DNA of 64,000 nt, from assembly GCA_963575745.1 (NCBI GenBank), contig CAUYUJ010020595.1:7501-71500 (forward strand). The letters run 5' to 3'. Shown here in pieces: positions 51,801 through 63,100 of the stretch (position 1 is its first letter; the number at the start of each line of letters is the position of its first letter). This DNA is from Prorocentrum cordatum (Eukaryota; Sar; Dinophyceae; Prorocentrales; Prorocentraceae). A model generated the notes under the pieces. It searched no databases. It was given only the letters and a program-made list of their open reading frames with translations, and was not told the origin of the DNA. A program made the position numbers and the translations under genes.

Positions 51801-52064
51801 GTCACTGAGTGGGATCCCGCGGGGGGCGGGCCGCCACCGCCAGCGGGGGGCGGGCCACCGCGCCCACCGCGGGCTGCTGCGCCGGAGCGCCACGCTCGTG
51901 AGCCAGAGCGCGAAATCATCGAAGCCGACAGCGACGGCGCGGAGGACTCCTCAACCTCGCCATCGAACCAATCGAGCTCGTGGCAGCCGCCACCGACGCG
52001 CCGGGCGGCGAAGCGCGCGGCGCCCCAAGCGGCCTCGGGGCCCCTCAAGGTGGCGCGGCGTTAG
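51801..52064 (+). CDS. Candidate terminal exon, Pro/Gly then Ser/Asp-rich, 87 codons (copy 1)
   Basis: A clear acceptor (GAGTCTCACCCTGCAG) is followed by VTEWDPAGGGPPPPAGGGPP, then a charged segment with EIIEADSDGAED and STSPSNQSSS, then a basic TRRAAKRAAP, to TAG at 52062-52064. Against copy 2 (63867-64000) the visible differences in this frame are one Asp/Glu change, synonymous changes and one 24-bp in-frame insertion; in the next frame most would be replacements. That pattern supports coding. Low-complexity composition suggests a disordered nuclear protein tail; function unknown. Confidence 0.45.
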   Translation, partial: VTEWDPAGGGPPPPAGGGPPRPPRAAAPERHAREPEREIIEADSDGAEDSSTSPSNQSSSWQPPPTRRAAKRAAPQAASGPLKVARR

Positions 52065-52620
52065 GGGCTGCGCGCAGCGAAGGCTGTGCATAGCGAGGGG
52101 TGTGTTCCAAGTGTAGAGCGACAACTGAGCATGGTCCTCCTCTTTCCCGCATCCTTTGCGCGTTGTGATCGGGCACAGTGTTGCCCGCTCCCCACCCTCC
52201 GCCTGCCCTCTGCGCCGTCGCTTCTCGGTTGGTGGGCACCACCTTTTTCAGGGCGGGTGAGGAGGAGGGGGAGTTGGAGAGAGGAGTGGAGTGGAGGTGA
52301 TCGAACCCGACAGCGACGGCGCGGAGGACCTTTCAACCTCGCCATCGAACCAATCGAGCTCCGCACGCGAAGCGCGCGGCGCCCCAAGCGGCCTCGGGGC
52401 CCCGCAAGGTGGCGCGGCGCTAGGGCTGTGCGTAGCGAAGGCTATGCATAGCGGAGGGGTGTGTTCTAAGTGTAGAGCGACAGCTGAGCATGGTCCTCAT
52501 TTTTCCCGCATCCTTTGCGCACTGTGATCGGGTACAGCGTTGTCCGCCTCCCACCCTCCGCCTGCCCTCTGCGCCGTCGCTTCCACAAGCTTTTTCAGGG
52601 CGAATGAGGAGAGGAGGAGG
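51912..52620. repeat. Two-copy ~360-380 bp tandem duplication
   Basis: ACAGCGACGGCGCGGAGGAC and CAACCTCGCCATCGAACCAA occur near 51927 and 52309. GTGTTCxAAGTGTAGAGCGA and CTTTCCCGCATCCTTTGCGC recur downstream of each. The first copy contains the end of the exon at 51801-52064. Confidence 0.85.
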
Positions 52621-52671
52621 AGGAGGAGGAGGAGGAGGAGGAGGAGGAGGAGGAGGAGGAGGAGGAGGCGG
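52611..52671. repeat. (GGA)n array
   Basis: Pure GGA run; a (GAC)n run follows at 52749-52780. Confidence 0.95.
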
Positions 52672-52747
52672 GGAGAGGGGTGGAGTGGAGGAGCAGCTGT
52701 GGAGAGGGGGGAGGTGGGAAGAGGAGTGGGGAGGGTGAGGAGGAGGG

Positions 52748-52780
<33 letters not shown>

Positions 52781-52785
52781 AGGAG

Positions 52786-53043
52786 CCGTCGGAAGCCGAC
52801 GCGTGGGACGCCCGAGTTTGCCACAGAGCTTTTGCCGGCGAGCACACCGCGAGCGGGGTCTGGAGCCTCCGTGAGTGGGTGCGCGGTTGCGGAGGCGGAG
52901 AAACATTGGCGCGCGGTTGCTGTGGCTGGTCACTGCGCCGCGCTGACCACGGCGCAGTGATCAGCCACAGCACGCTGTCCCTCCTCCCCCTCCTGCTTTC
53001 GCTGCTTCTCCTCCTCCTCCTCGCCCGAGCCCGAGCGTCGTGA
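52786..53043 (+). CDS. Candidate C-terminal coding segment
   Basis: The plus frame after the GAC run encodes EADAWDARVCHRAFAGEHTA, a Trp/Gly/Cys-rich stretch, and a final Leu-rich hydrophobic run (from CTCCTCCCC repeats) to TGA at 53041-53043. The 22-bp hairpin at 52919-52971 lies inside it, and a minus-strand frame (53169-52930) overlaps, so support is weak. Confidence 0.22.
   Translation, partial: PSEADAWDARVCHRAFAGEHTASGVWSLREWVRGCGGGETLARGCCGWSLRRADHGAVISHSTLSLLPLLLSLLLLLLLARARAS
52919..52971. other. Long near-perfect hairpin
   Basis: GCTGTGGCTGGTCACTGCGC (52919 on, plus CG) pairs with CGGCGCAGTGATCAGCCACA (52950 on, plus GC): 21 of 22 bp match, with a 9-nt loop. Confidence 0.8.
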
Positions 53044-53075
53044 ACCATAGATTTTGCATGTCTGAGCGTTGCGAC

Positions 53076-53570
53076 CTAGTTGACGACATTTGCATGCCTG
53101 AGCGTCGGGGGCCAGAGGTTTTGAGCCCCACCAATCACAGCCCCGTTTGGACCAACGGCCTTGTACCATTTACGGCAAGAGTATGTTTTGTTCGCGTTGC
53201 TCGGGTTCGTTTCGTTCTGGACGGGTGCTTTGACCCTTCCACAGGCTGCACACGGTGTGCCGTTTACGTTGACACGCACACAGGAAGCGCATCTGACGTT
53301 CGGCGTCGCCCGAAGCAGCCCGTCGGACCCGGTGCATTCCACCCTCGTACAGAATCCGCTCCGATTGACGTTCTTCGCACATGTATATCGGAAGTGCCAA
53401 TTGGCGTTGCTCACCCCTGTCCGCTCAGCCACTGATGTTGCTCACCCATGTTGTGCATTGACGTTGCTCATCCATTGACGTTGCTCACCCATTGATGTTG
53501 CTCACACATGGCGTAGTTCACCCATTGGCATTGCTCGCACATGCCCGCTCATATTGATGCTGCTCACGCT
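53076..53570 (-). pseudogene. Decayed RanBP2-type zinc-finger repeat region
   Basis: Minus-strand translations contain CEQCQWVNYAMCEQHQWVSN (near 53545) and, further on, CASCVRVNVNGTPCAACGR, close to the C-x2-C-x3-N-x5/6-C-x2-C pattern of RanBP2-type zinc fingers, including the Asn-Val-Asn and Cys-Gly-Arg seen in that family. Short ~18-20 bp DNA repeats (GTTGCTCACCCATTGA) at 53400-53570 are the remains of tandem fingers. Frames shift and stops intervene, so it is a broken array or an unresolved spliced gene. These fingers bind single-stranded RNA or ubiquitin in other proteins. Confidence 0.45.
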
Positions 53571-53628
53571 AGTTGTGTATTCCGAGGCTTGTCATAAATA
53601 ATACGGCTGTCAGATCACCCCCCCCCCC

Positions 53629-53862
53629 CTCAGGCGGGGCCCCCCTGGAGGGGTGGGAGGGACGCGAAGCCTTAAACTATGTTATGGTTTTCGGGTACCC
53701 TCCTCGCTCAGTCGGGGCCTCCCTGGAAGGGGTGGGAGGGGCACGAAACCTTGTAAATAGCATGGCTTTCCGATAGCTTCCTCGCTCAGGCGGGCCCCCC
53801 CTGGAGGGGCGGGAGGGGCACGAAACCTTGTGACTGATATAATTTTCGGATACCCTCCTCGG
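53629..53862. repeat. Three-copy 78-bp minisatellite
   Basis: Units at 53629, 53707 and 53785 share CTCAGxCGGGxCCxCCCTGG, AGGGGxGGGAGGG and ACGAAxCCTTGT, and end in TACCCTCCTCG-type sequence. Confidence 0.9.
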
Positions 53863-53929
53863 TCCAGCTGGGGCCGCATGCCAGCGCGCGCATGCCAGCG
53901 CATGACAGAGGGGAGGAAAAACACAACAA

Positions 53930-56900
53930 CATTCCTAGGCATTCCCTAGGCATTCCCTAGCATCCCCTAGCATTCCCTAGGCATTGAGAGAGTGCATGAG
54001 ATCCCTAGCGTTCCCTAGGCATTCCTATGGATCTGAGCCAGATCCCTAGCATCCCCTAAGGATTCCAACAGATCTGAGCCAGATCCGTAGCATTCCCTAG
54101 GCATTCCTATGGATCTGAGCCAAAGTCCTAGCATTCCCTAGGGATTCCAATTGATTTGAGCCAGTGGGAATTCCGGGATTCCCATGGATCTGAACCAGAT
54201 CCTTAGCATCCCCTAGGCATTCCCAGTGATCAAAGCCAGATCCCTAGCATTACAGCGGGGATTCCTAAGGATCTGAGCCAGATCCTTCGCATTCCCCAGG
54301 GATTCCAATGGATCTGAGCCAGATCCTTAGCATTCCGAAGGAACGCCTAGGGATCTGAGCCAGATCCTAGGAATCCCTAGGGATCTGAACCAGATCCTAG
54401 CCTTCCCGATGGGACCCGATGGATTTGAACCAGAGCCTTAGCATTCCCTACGGATTCCTAGGGATCTGAGCCAGATTCCAGCAGCTACTAGCATTCCCTG
54501 TGGACCCCTAGGGATCTGAGCCAGATCCTTGCGATTCCGAAAGAATTCCCAAGGATCTGAGCCAGATCCCGAGCATTCCCGAGGGACCCCTAGAGATCTG
54601 AGTCAAATCCTTAAACTTCCTTAGGAAATCCGATGGATATGAACCAGATCCCTAGCATCCCCTAGGGCTTCCAATGGATCCGAGCCAGACCCTAGCGGTC
54701 CGAAAGACTGTCTATGGATCGGGGCCAAGTTCCTAGCATCCCATACGGATTTCTAAAGATCTGACCCAAACCCTTGGGATTCCGAAAAATCCCTAGGGAT
54801 CTGAGCAAGATCCTAGCCCCTGCGGGGTCCTAGGGCTATGAGCCAGATCGCTAGCCTTTCCAAAGGGTTCTTGGGGATCTGAGCCAGACCCTAGCGTTCC
54901 GAAAGGATGCCTAGGGATCTGGGCCAGATCTTAGGAATTCCTAAGGATCTGACCCAGACCCTTAGGAATCCCTCGGGACTCCTGGGTACTGAGCCAGATC
55001 CGAGCATTCCCCAGGGATTCCTGAGTCCTAAGGATCTGAGCCAGACCCCTAGAATTCATTTGGGATTCTTATGGATGTGAACCAGATCCTAGCATGCCCT
55101 CTGGAATCCTATGGATCTGGGCTAGACTCTTAGGATTCCTGTAAGAGTTCCTACGGATCTGATCCAGATCCTTAGCATTCCCTAGGCATTCCCAGGGATA
55201 TGAGCCAGATCCCTAGCACTCCCTAGGGATTCTAAGGAAACTGAGCCAGATCCGTAGCATTCCCTAGGCATTCCTATGGATCTGAGCCAGACCCCTAGCA
55301 TTCCCTAGGGATTCCAATGGATCTGAGCCAGATCCTAGCAGTCCGAAAGAATGTCTATGGATCTGAACCAAGGTCCCAGCGTTCCGCACGGATTTCTAAA
55401 GATCTGACCCAAACCCTGTGGATTCCGAAGCAAATCCTTAGGAATCTGAGCCAGATTTTAGCCCTTGGGGGTTCCTGGGGATCTGAGCCAGATGCTTAGC
55501 ATTCCCGAAGTGTTCTGGGGGATCTGAGCCGGACCCTAGCATTCCGAAAGGACGCCTGGAGATCTGAGCCAGATCCTAGGCATTCCTAAGGTATCCGACC
55601 CAGATCCATAGAAATCCATCGGGGTTCCTAAGGATCTGAGCCAAATCTTTACATTCCCGATGAATTCCTACGGATGTGACCCAGATCCTTAGCATTCCCT
55701 AGGGATTCTTATGGATATGAACCAGATCCTAGATTTCCCGATGGGATCCTATGGATCTGAGCTAGACCCTTAGGATTTTGTAAGAGTTCCTACGGATCTG
55801 AGCCAGATCCCTAGCATTCCCTAGGCATTACTAGGGATCTGGGCCAGATCCCTAGCATTCCTGATGGATTCCAAGGAAACTGAGCCAGATCCCTAGCATT
55901 CCCTAAACATTCTTATGGATCTGAGCCAAACCCCTAGCATTCCCTAGGGATTCAAATGGATCTGAGCCAGTAAGAATTCCTACGGTTTTGAACCAGATCC
56001 CTAGCATTCCCTAGGCAGTCCTACGAATCAAAGCCAGATCCCGAGCATTACAGCAAGGATTCCTAAGGATCTGAACCAGATCCCTAGCGTTCCCCAGGGA
56101 TCCCAATGGATCTGCGCCAGATCGCTAGCATTCCGAGGGAATGCCTCGGGATCTGAACCAGGTCCTAGGAATTCTTTGTGATCTGAACCAGGTCCTAGCC
56201 TTCCCGATGGGATCCTGTGGATTTGAACCAGATCCCTCGCATTCCGTAGGGATTCCTAAGGATCAGAGCCAGATTCTAGCAATTACTAGCATTCCCTGTC
56301 GACTCCTAGGGATCTGAGCCAGATCCTTAGGAGTCCGAAAGAATTCCCATGGATCTGAGCCAGATCCTTCGCATTCCCTATGGATTCCTAGGATCTGAGC
56401 CAGATCCTAAAAATGCCCTACGGATTCCTATGGATATGAATCAGATCCCTAGCATTCCCTGGTGCTTCCAACGGATCTGAGCCAGATCCTAGCAGTCCGA
56501 AAGACTGCCTATGGATCTGAGCAAAGTTCCTAGCATTCCGCACGGATTTCTGAAGATCTGAGCCAAATCCTTGGGATTCTGACAAAAAATCCTTAGGGAT
56601 CTGGGCAAGATCTTAGCCCCTGGAGGTTCCTAGGGATCCGACCCAGATCCTTCGCATTCCCAAAGGGTTCTTGGGGATCTGAGCCAGACCCTAGCGTTCC
56701 GAAAGGATGCCTAGGGATCTGAACCAGATCCTATGAATTCCTATGGATCTGACCCAGATCATTAGGAAGCCATCGGAAATCCTAAGGATATGAGCCAGAT
56801 CCTAGCATTCCCTATGGATTCCTATGGATCTGAGCCCGACCCCTGGCATTCCTTGGGGATTCTTATGGATACGAAACAGGTCCTAACATTCCCTTTGAAT

Positions 56901-59900
56901 TATTATGGATCTGAGATAGACCCTGAGGATTCTGTAAGAGTTCCTATGGATCTGAGCCAGATCCCTAGCATCCCCTAGGCATTACTAGGGATCTGGGCCA
57001 GATCCTTAGAATTCCCTTTGGATGCCTATGGATCTGAGCCAGATCCCTAGCATTCCCCAGGCATCCCTATGGATCTGAGCCAGATCCCTAGCATTCCCTA
57101 GAGATCCCAAGGGATCTGAGCCATTAAGAATTCCCACGGATCTGAGCCAGGTCCCTGGCATTCCCTAGGCATTCCTACGAATCAAAACCAGATCCCTCGC
57201 ATTACAGCCGGACTTCCTAAGGATCTGAGCCAGATCCCTAGCATTCCCCAGGGGATTCCAATGGACCTGAGCCAGATCCCTAGCATTCCGAAGGAATGCC
57301 TAGGGATCTGGACCAGGTCCTAGGAGTTCTTGGTGATCTGAACCAGATCCTAGCCTTCCCGATGGGATCCTACGGATCTGAGCCAGATCCCTAGCATGCC
57401 CTAAGGATTCCTGAGGATCTGAGCCAGATTCTAGCAGCTATTAGCATTCCCTGTTGGCTCCTAGGGATCTGAGCCAGATCCTTGGGAATCCTAAAGAATT
57501 CCCACGGATCTGAGCCAGATCCCTAGCATTCCCAAGGGATTCCTAAGGATCTGACCCAGATCCCCAAAAATCCCTCGGGATTCTTATGGATCTGACCCAT
57601 ATCCATAGCATCCCCTTAGGGATTCCAATGGAGCTGAACCAGATCCAGGGCATTCCCTAGGCATTCCTAAGGACCAAAGCCAGATCCCTAGCATTACAGC
57701 GGGGATCCCTAAGGATCTGAGCCAGATCCCTAGCATTCCCTAAGGATTCCAATGGATCTGAGCCAGAGCCTTAGCATTCCGACGGAATGCCTAGGGATCT
57801 GAGCCACGTCCTAGGGATTCCGAGGGATCTGAACCAGATCCTAGCCCTCCCGATGGGATCCTATGGATCTGAACCAGATCCCTAGCATACCCTATGGATT
57901 CCTAAGGATCTGAGCCAGATTCTAGCAGCTACTAGCATCCCCTGTGGACTCCGAGGGATCTGAACCAGATCCTTAGGAATCCGAAAGAATTCCAACGGAT
58001 CTGAGCCAGATCCTTCGCATTCCCGAGGGATTCCTAGGGACCTGAGCCAGATCTTTTAAATGCCCGAAGGTTTCCTATGGTTATGAGCCAGATCCCTAGC
58101 ATCCCTGAGGGCTTTCAACGGATCTGAGCCAGATCTTAGCAGTCCGAGACACTGTCTATGGATCTGAGCCAAGTTCCTCTGAGCCCAATCGCTTGGATTC
58201 TGAAAAAAATCCTTAGGGACCTGAGCAAGATCCTAGCGCTTGGGGGCTCCTAGGGATCTGAGCCAGATCCCTAGCATTCCCAAAAGGTTCTTGTGGATCT
58301 GAGCCAGACCCTAGCGTTCCGAAAGGATGCCTCGGGATCTGAGCCAGATCCTATGAATTCTTAGGGATCTGACCAGATCACTAGGAATCCCTTTGGATTC
58401 CTGGGGGTCTGAGCCAGATCCTAGCATTCCCGATCGATTCCTAAGGATCTGAACGATAACCCTAGCATTCCCTAGGGATTCTCATGGATATGAACCAGAT
58501 CCTAGCACCCCCTTTAAATTCTTATGGATCTAGGCTAGACCCCATAGGGTTCTGTAAGAGTTTCTACGGATCTGAGCCAGATCCCTAGCATCCCCTAGGC
58601 ATTCCTAGAATATGAGCCAGATCCCTAGCATTCCCTAGGCATTCCTAGGGATCAAGGCCAGATCCCTAGCATTACAGCGGGGATTCCTAAGGATTTGAGC
58701 CAGATCCTTAGCATTAATCACGGATTCCAATGGATCTGAGCCAGATCCCTAGCATTCCGAAGGAATGCCTAGGGATCTGAACCAGGTCCTAGGAAATCCT
58801 ATGGATCTGAACCATATCCTAACCTTCCCGATGGGATCGGGTGGATCCGAACCAGATCCCTCGCATTCCCTAGCGATTCCAATGGATCTGAGCCAGGTTC
58901 TAACAGCTATTAGCATTCCCTGTTGACTCTTAGGGATCTGAGCCAGATCCTTAGGATTCCGAAAGAATTCCCACGGATCTGAGCCAGATTCTAGCATTCC
59001 CTTAGGGATTCCTGGGGATCTGAGCCAGATCCCGAAAATTCCTGAAGGATTCCGATGGATCCAATCCATAGCCATGGCATTCCCTAGGGATTCCCATGGA
59101 TCTGATCCAGATCCTTAGCATTCCCTAAGCATTCCTAAGGATCAAAGCCAGATCCCTAGCATTACAGCGGGGATTCCTAAGGATCTGAGCCAGATCGCTA
59201 GCATTCCAAAGGGAATCCAATCGATCTGAGACAGATCCCGAGCATTCCGAAGGAATGCTTAGGGATCTGAACCAGGTCCTAGGAATTCCTAGGGATCTGA
59301 ACCAGATCCTAACCTTCCCGATGGGATCCTATGTATCTGAACCAGATCCCTAGCATTCCTTGGGGTTCCCTATGGATCTGAGCCAGATTCTAGCAGCCAC
59401 TAGCATTCCTTGTGGACTCCTAGGGATCTGAGACAGATCCTCAGGATTCCGAAAGAATTCGCATGGATCTGAGCCAGATCCCTAGCATTCCTAAGGGATT
59501 CCTATGGATCTGAGCCAGATCCCTAGCATTCCCTAAGCATTCCTATGGATATGAGCCAGATCCCTAGCATCCCCTAGGGATTCCTATGGATCTGTGCCAG
59601 GCCCTAGCAGTCCGAAAGAATGTCTACGGATCTGAGCCAAGTTCCTAGCATTCCGCAGGGATTTCTAAAGATCTGAGCCTAATCGCTTGGATTCCGAAAA
59701 ATCCTTAGGGATCTGAGCAAGATCCTAGCCCCTGGGGCTTCCTAGGGATATGAGCCAGATCCCTAGCTTTTCCAAAGGGTTCTTGGGGATCTGAGCCAGA
59801 CCCTAGCATTCGGAAAGGATGCCTAGGGATCTGAGCCGGATCCTAGGAATTCCTATGGATCTGACCCAGATCACTAGAAATCCCTCGGGATTCCTGGGGA

Positions 59901-60558
59901 TCTGAGCCAAATCCTAGCATTCCTTAGGGATTCCTGGGGATCTGGGTCAGATCCCTAGCATTCCATGGGATTCTTACGGATACGAACCAGATCCTAGCGT
60001 CCCCTCCTAAATTCCTATGGATCTGAGATAGACCCTTAGGATTCTGTAAGAGTTCCTATGGCTCTGAGCCAGACCCCTAGCATTCCCTAGGCATTCCTAG
60101 GGATCTGAGCCAGATCCCTAGCATCCCCTAGGCATTCCTAGGAATCTGAGCCAGATCCGTAGCATTCCCTAGGTATCCCTATGGATCGGAGCCGAATTCC
60201 TAGCATTACTCAGGGATTCCAATGGATCTGAGCCAGTAGGAATTCCCATGGATCTGAACCAGATCCCTAGCATTCCCTAGGCATTCCTAAAGATCAAACC
60301 AAATCCCTATTACCATTACAGTGAAGATTTCTAAGGATCTGAGCCAGACCCCTAGGATTCCCAAGGGATTCCAATGGATCCCAGCCAGATGCCTAGCATT
60401 CCGAAGGAATGCCCAGGGATCTGAACCAGGTCCGGAGCGAGTAAGAAATCCTACGGATCTGAGCCAGATCCCTAGCATTCCCTAGGCATTCCTAGGGATC
60501 TGAACCAGATTCCTAGCATTCTCTAGAGATTCCAAGAGATCCGAGTCAAATCTCTTAG
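53930..60558 (-). repeat. ~41-bp satellite, array 2 (inverted)
   Basis: Reverse complement of the unit in 36290-47608: GGATCTGAGCCAGATCCxTA and GCATTCCCTAGGxATTCCTA. The same variant units (GATTCTAGCAGCTACTAGCA; TAGCATTACAGCGGGGATTC) are present. No insertion like that at 43787 is seen. Confidence 0.97.
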
Positions 60559-61124
60559 AATACTAGCCAGCCGCTCAGCCGTTCCTTGGGGCTCGATCTT
60601 TGTGGACATTGGCAGGCGGTGGCTACGGATGCGTTCGGGCCATGGGGGGCCAAACATGTCCATATCCATTGTCTCCATCGGGGGCCGCCGCCGCCGCCGC
60701 TGGCCCCTCCGGCAGGCCGCCGCGGACCCTGGGCGCGCGCCGCGCGGGCGTCAAGCAGCAGCCCCTTGGGTGCGCGCGCGCGCGTGCGGCCCTTGCTGCC
60801 CGAGTCCCTGCCCGGCCCTCGGCGGTCGCGCGCTCGCCCCGGCTGGTCGCTCGGTTTGTGCAGTGCTTTGCATGCGCTCCAGGATGCGGAAATGCCGCGC
60901 GCGCGCGCCGTGCCCATGCGCCGTGCCATGCCGTGCTTGTGCTCCAGGATGCGGAAGATATGCGTCGTGCCGTTTGCCGTGCCGCGACGGTCCCGGGTGC
61001 CGTGCCCGCGCGCCGTGCTTGTGTGCCGCGATCGTGTGCCGAGCCGTGCCGTGCCCCCCGTGCGGCGCCATGCCGCGCTTGTGCGCCGTGCCGTGGTTTG
61101 CTTTGTTTCTGGAAAGCGACGAAT

Positions 61125-61158
<34 letters not shown>

Positions 61159-61218
61159 CGACTTGGTCGTCGAGGGGCAGGCGGAGGACGAGGAGGAGGA
61201 GGAGGAGGCGAGGGGCAG

Positions 61219-61356
61219 GCGGATGATGAATACGTAGATGAGGAGGAAGACGAAGAGGTGGACGAGGTGGGGGAGGAGCAGATGAAGCGGAAAATGACAA
61301 AGTGCACCGACCCCGATGCTTTCCATTCAGCCGAGGCCGATGGCAACCCGGAGGCC
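61219..61356 (+). CDS. Candidate acidic exon, copy 2
   Basis: Counterpart of 49097-49245: ADDEYVDEEEDEEVDEVGEE, then QMKRKMTKCTDPDAFHSAEA. The 9-bp shortening keeps the frame; just after DGNPEA the two copies differ by one base and the frames part. Confidence 0.35.
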
Positions 61357-61574
61357 GCGGCCAGTTCCGTTGCAGGTCATCGTCGGTCTTCGTCGATGTC
61401 ATCGTCGGTCGTCGGTCCTCGCCGCTGCTTTCATCGTCGTGGATGTCGTCGCCGCTGCCGTCGACGCCGTCGCGCCGCCGCCGTTGCCGCCGCCGTCGTC
61501 GTTGTCGCCGTCGCCGCCACCGTCGGAGGAGGCGGAGGTGGAAGAGGGGGAGGAGGATTGAGGAGGAGGGGGAG

Positions 61575-61839
61575 GGCAGGATACAGCCATGGCTTTTTCG
61601 GGTCTCCCAGGGGCGATGGGGGCGCAGACAAACATTGCATCGCATGCCTTTCGCTGGGCTTGAGACCCCAACGTTTTGCGGAAAACCTCGGGGTCTCAAA
61701 CTTACGGGTGAACGATAATTTTCCGACGAAAATAATGCCCGTGGGAGCTTTAAATTGCCGCCTGATGGGCCGTCGTCCCATTGTCGTCCTCGTCGTCGTC
61801 GGTCGTCGTCGTCTGGCGTCCGCCATGAGGCGGCGAGTA

Positions 61840-61892
<53 letters not shown>

Positions 61893-62220
61893 GCTCGTCG
61901 TCGTGTTCGTCGTCGTCGCCCTCGTCTTCGTCGTCGTTGCCCCCGCTTCCGTCATCGCGTTCGTCGCCGTCCTCGCCGCTCGCCATGAGGGGCCCCTCCT
62001 TCACGAGGCGGCGCTGGTCCTGGTGGACGCCCTGGCAGCGAGGCAGCCTCCGGTACGAGGGCGGACGCTGGCAGCGAGGGGGCCCCCCCCGCGGCCGCGG
62101 GCAGTCCTGATGGGCGCTTGCCGCGAGGCAGCCCCCGCTACGAAGGTGAAGGCCGCCGTCATCGAACCCGTCGTCGTGGTCGTAGCGTACGTTGCCGTAC
62201 TCGTCGTCGCCATCGTAATC
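61575..62220 (+). repeat. Hairpin-CGT module, copy 3
   Basis: Hairpin at 61660-61699 (two stem mismatches), long CGT array at 61838-61930, same GC-rich end. Confidence 0.85.
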
Positions 62221-62488
62221 CCCGTCGTCATCGTCTTTCTCATCGTCGTCGTCGTCCTCGACCTCGCCCTCGTCGTCGTCTCCCGTAGTCGCCGTCGCCG
62301 TCGCACTCGTCGTCGTAGTCGCCGTCGCCGTCGTCGTAGTCATCATCGTCGTCGTCTTCGTCGCCCTCGTCGTCGTCTTCCGTAGTCGCCGTCGCCGTCG
62401 CACGCGTCGTCGCAGTCGCCGTCGTCGTCGTCGTCGCACTCGTCACTCTACTCGCCTTAGGGGGAGGAGGATTGAGAAGGAGGGGGAG

Positions 62489-63100
62489 GGCAGGATACAG
62501 CTTTGGCTTTTTCGGGTCTCCCAGGGGCGATGGGGGCGCAGACAAACATTGCATCGCATGCCTTTCGCTGGGCTTGAGACCCCAAGGTTTTGCAGAAAAC
62601 CTCGGGGTCTCAAACATAAGGGGGAACGATAATTTTCCCGCGAAAATAATGCCCGTGGTAGCCTTAAATTGCAGCCTGATGGGGCCGTCGTCCCATTGTC
62701 GCCCTCGTCGTCGTCGGTCGTCGTCGTCTGGCGTCCGCCATGAGGCAGCGAGTCGTCGTCGCCGCCGTCGTCGTCGTCGTCGTGTTCGTCGTCGCCCTCG
62801 TCCTCGTCGTCGTCGTCGCCCCCGCTTCCGTCATCGTGTTCGTCGCCGTCCTCGCCGCTCGCCATGAGGGGCCCCTCCTTCACGAGGCGGCGCTGGTCCT
62901 GGTGGACGCCCTGGCAGCGAGGCAGCCTCCGGTACGGGGGTGGGCGCTGGCAGCGAGGGGGCCCCCCCCGAGGCCGCGGGCAGTCCTGATGGGCGCTTGC
63001 CGCGAGGCAGCTCCCGCTACGAAGGTGTAGGCCGCCGTCGTCGAACTCGTCGTCGTGGTCGTAGTCTACGTTGCCGTACTCGTCGTCGTCATCGCAATCC
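62489..63100 (+). repeat. Hairpin-CGT module, copy 4
   Basis: Hairpin at 62574-62613 (one stem mismatch), shorter CGT array; closest to copy 2. Confidence 0.85.

Larger units (their letters stand above)
48459..51910 (+). repeat. Segmental duplication, copy 1
   Basis: From TTCCTTGGGGCTCGATCTTT this 3.4-kb segment matches 60579-64000 in the same orientation, offset about 12.1 kb, with roughly one difference per 12-20 bp and small indels. Copy 2 is cut by the right edge, so the true length is unknown. Confidence 0.92.

Noticed and set aside
36888-60478. Many 60-100 codon frames with GSGSDP / DLAQIPRN repeats
   Set aside because: Translation of the 41-bp satellite; the period is not a multiple of three and frames end quickly.
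60586-62385. 599-codon plus-strand frame
   Set aside because: Broken by a stop and indels in the duplicate copy and built largely on GGA and CGT runs; only the short acidic segment is kept as a candidate.
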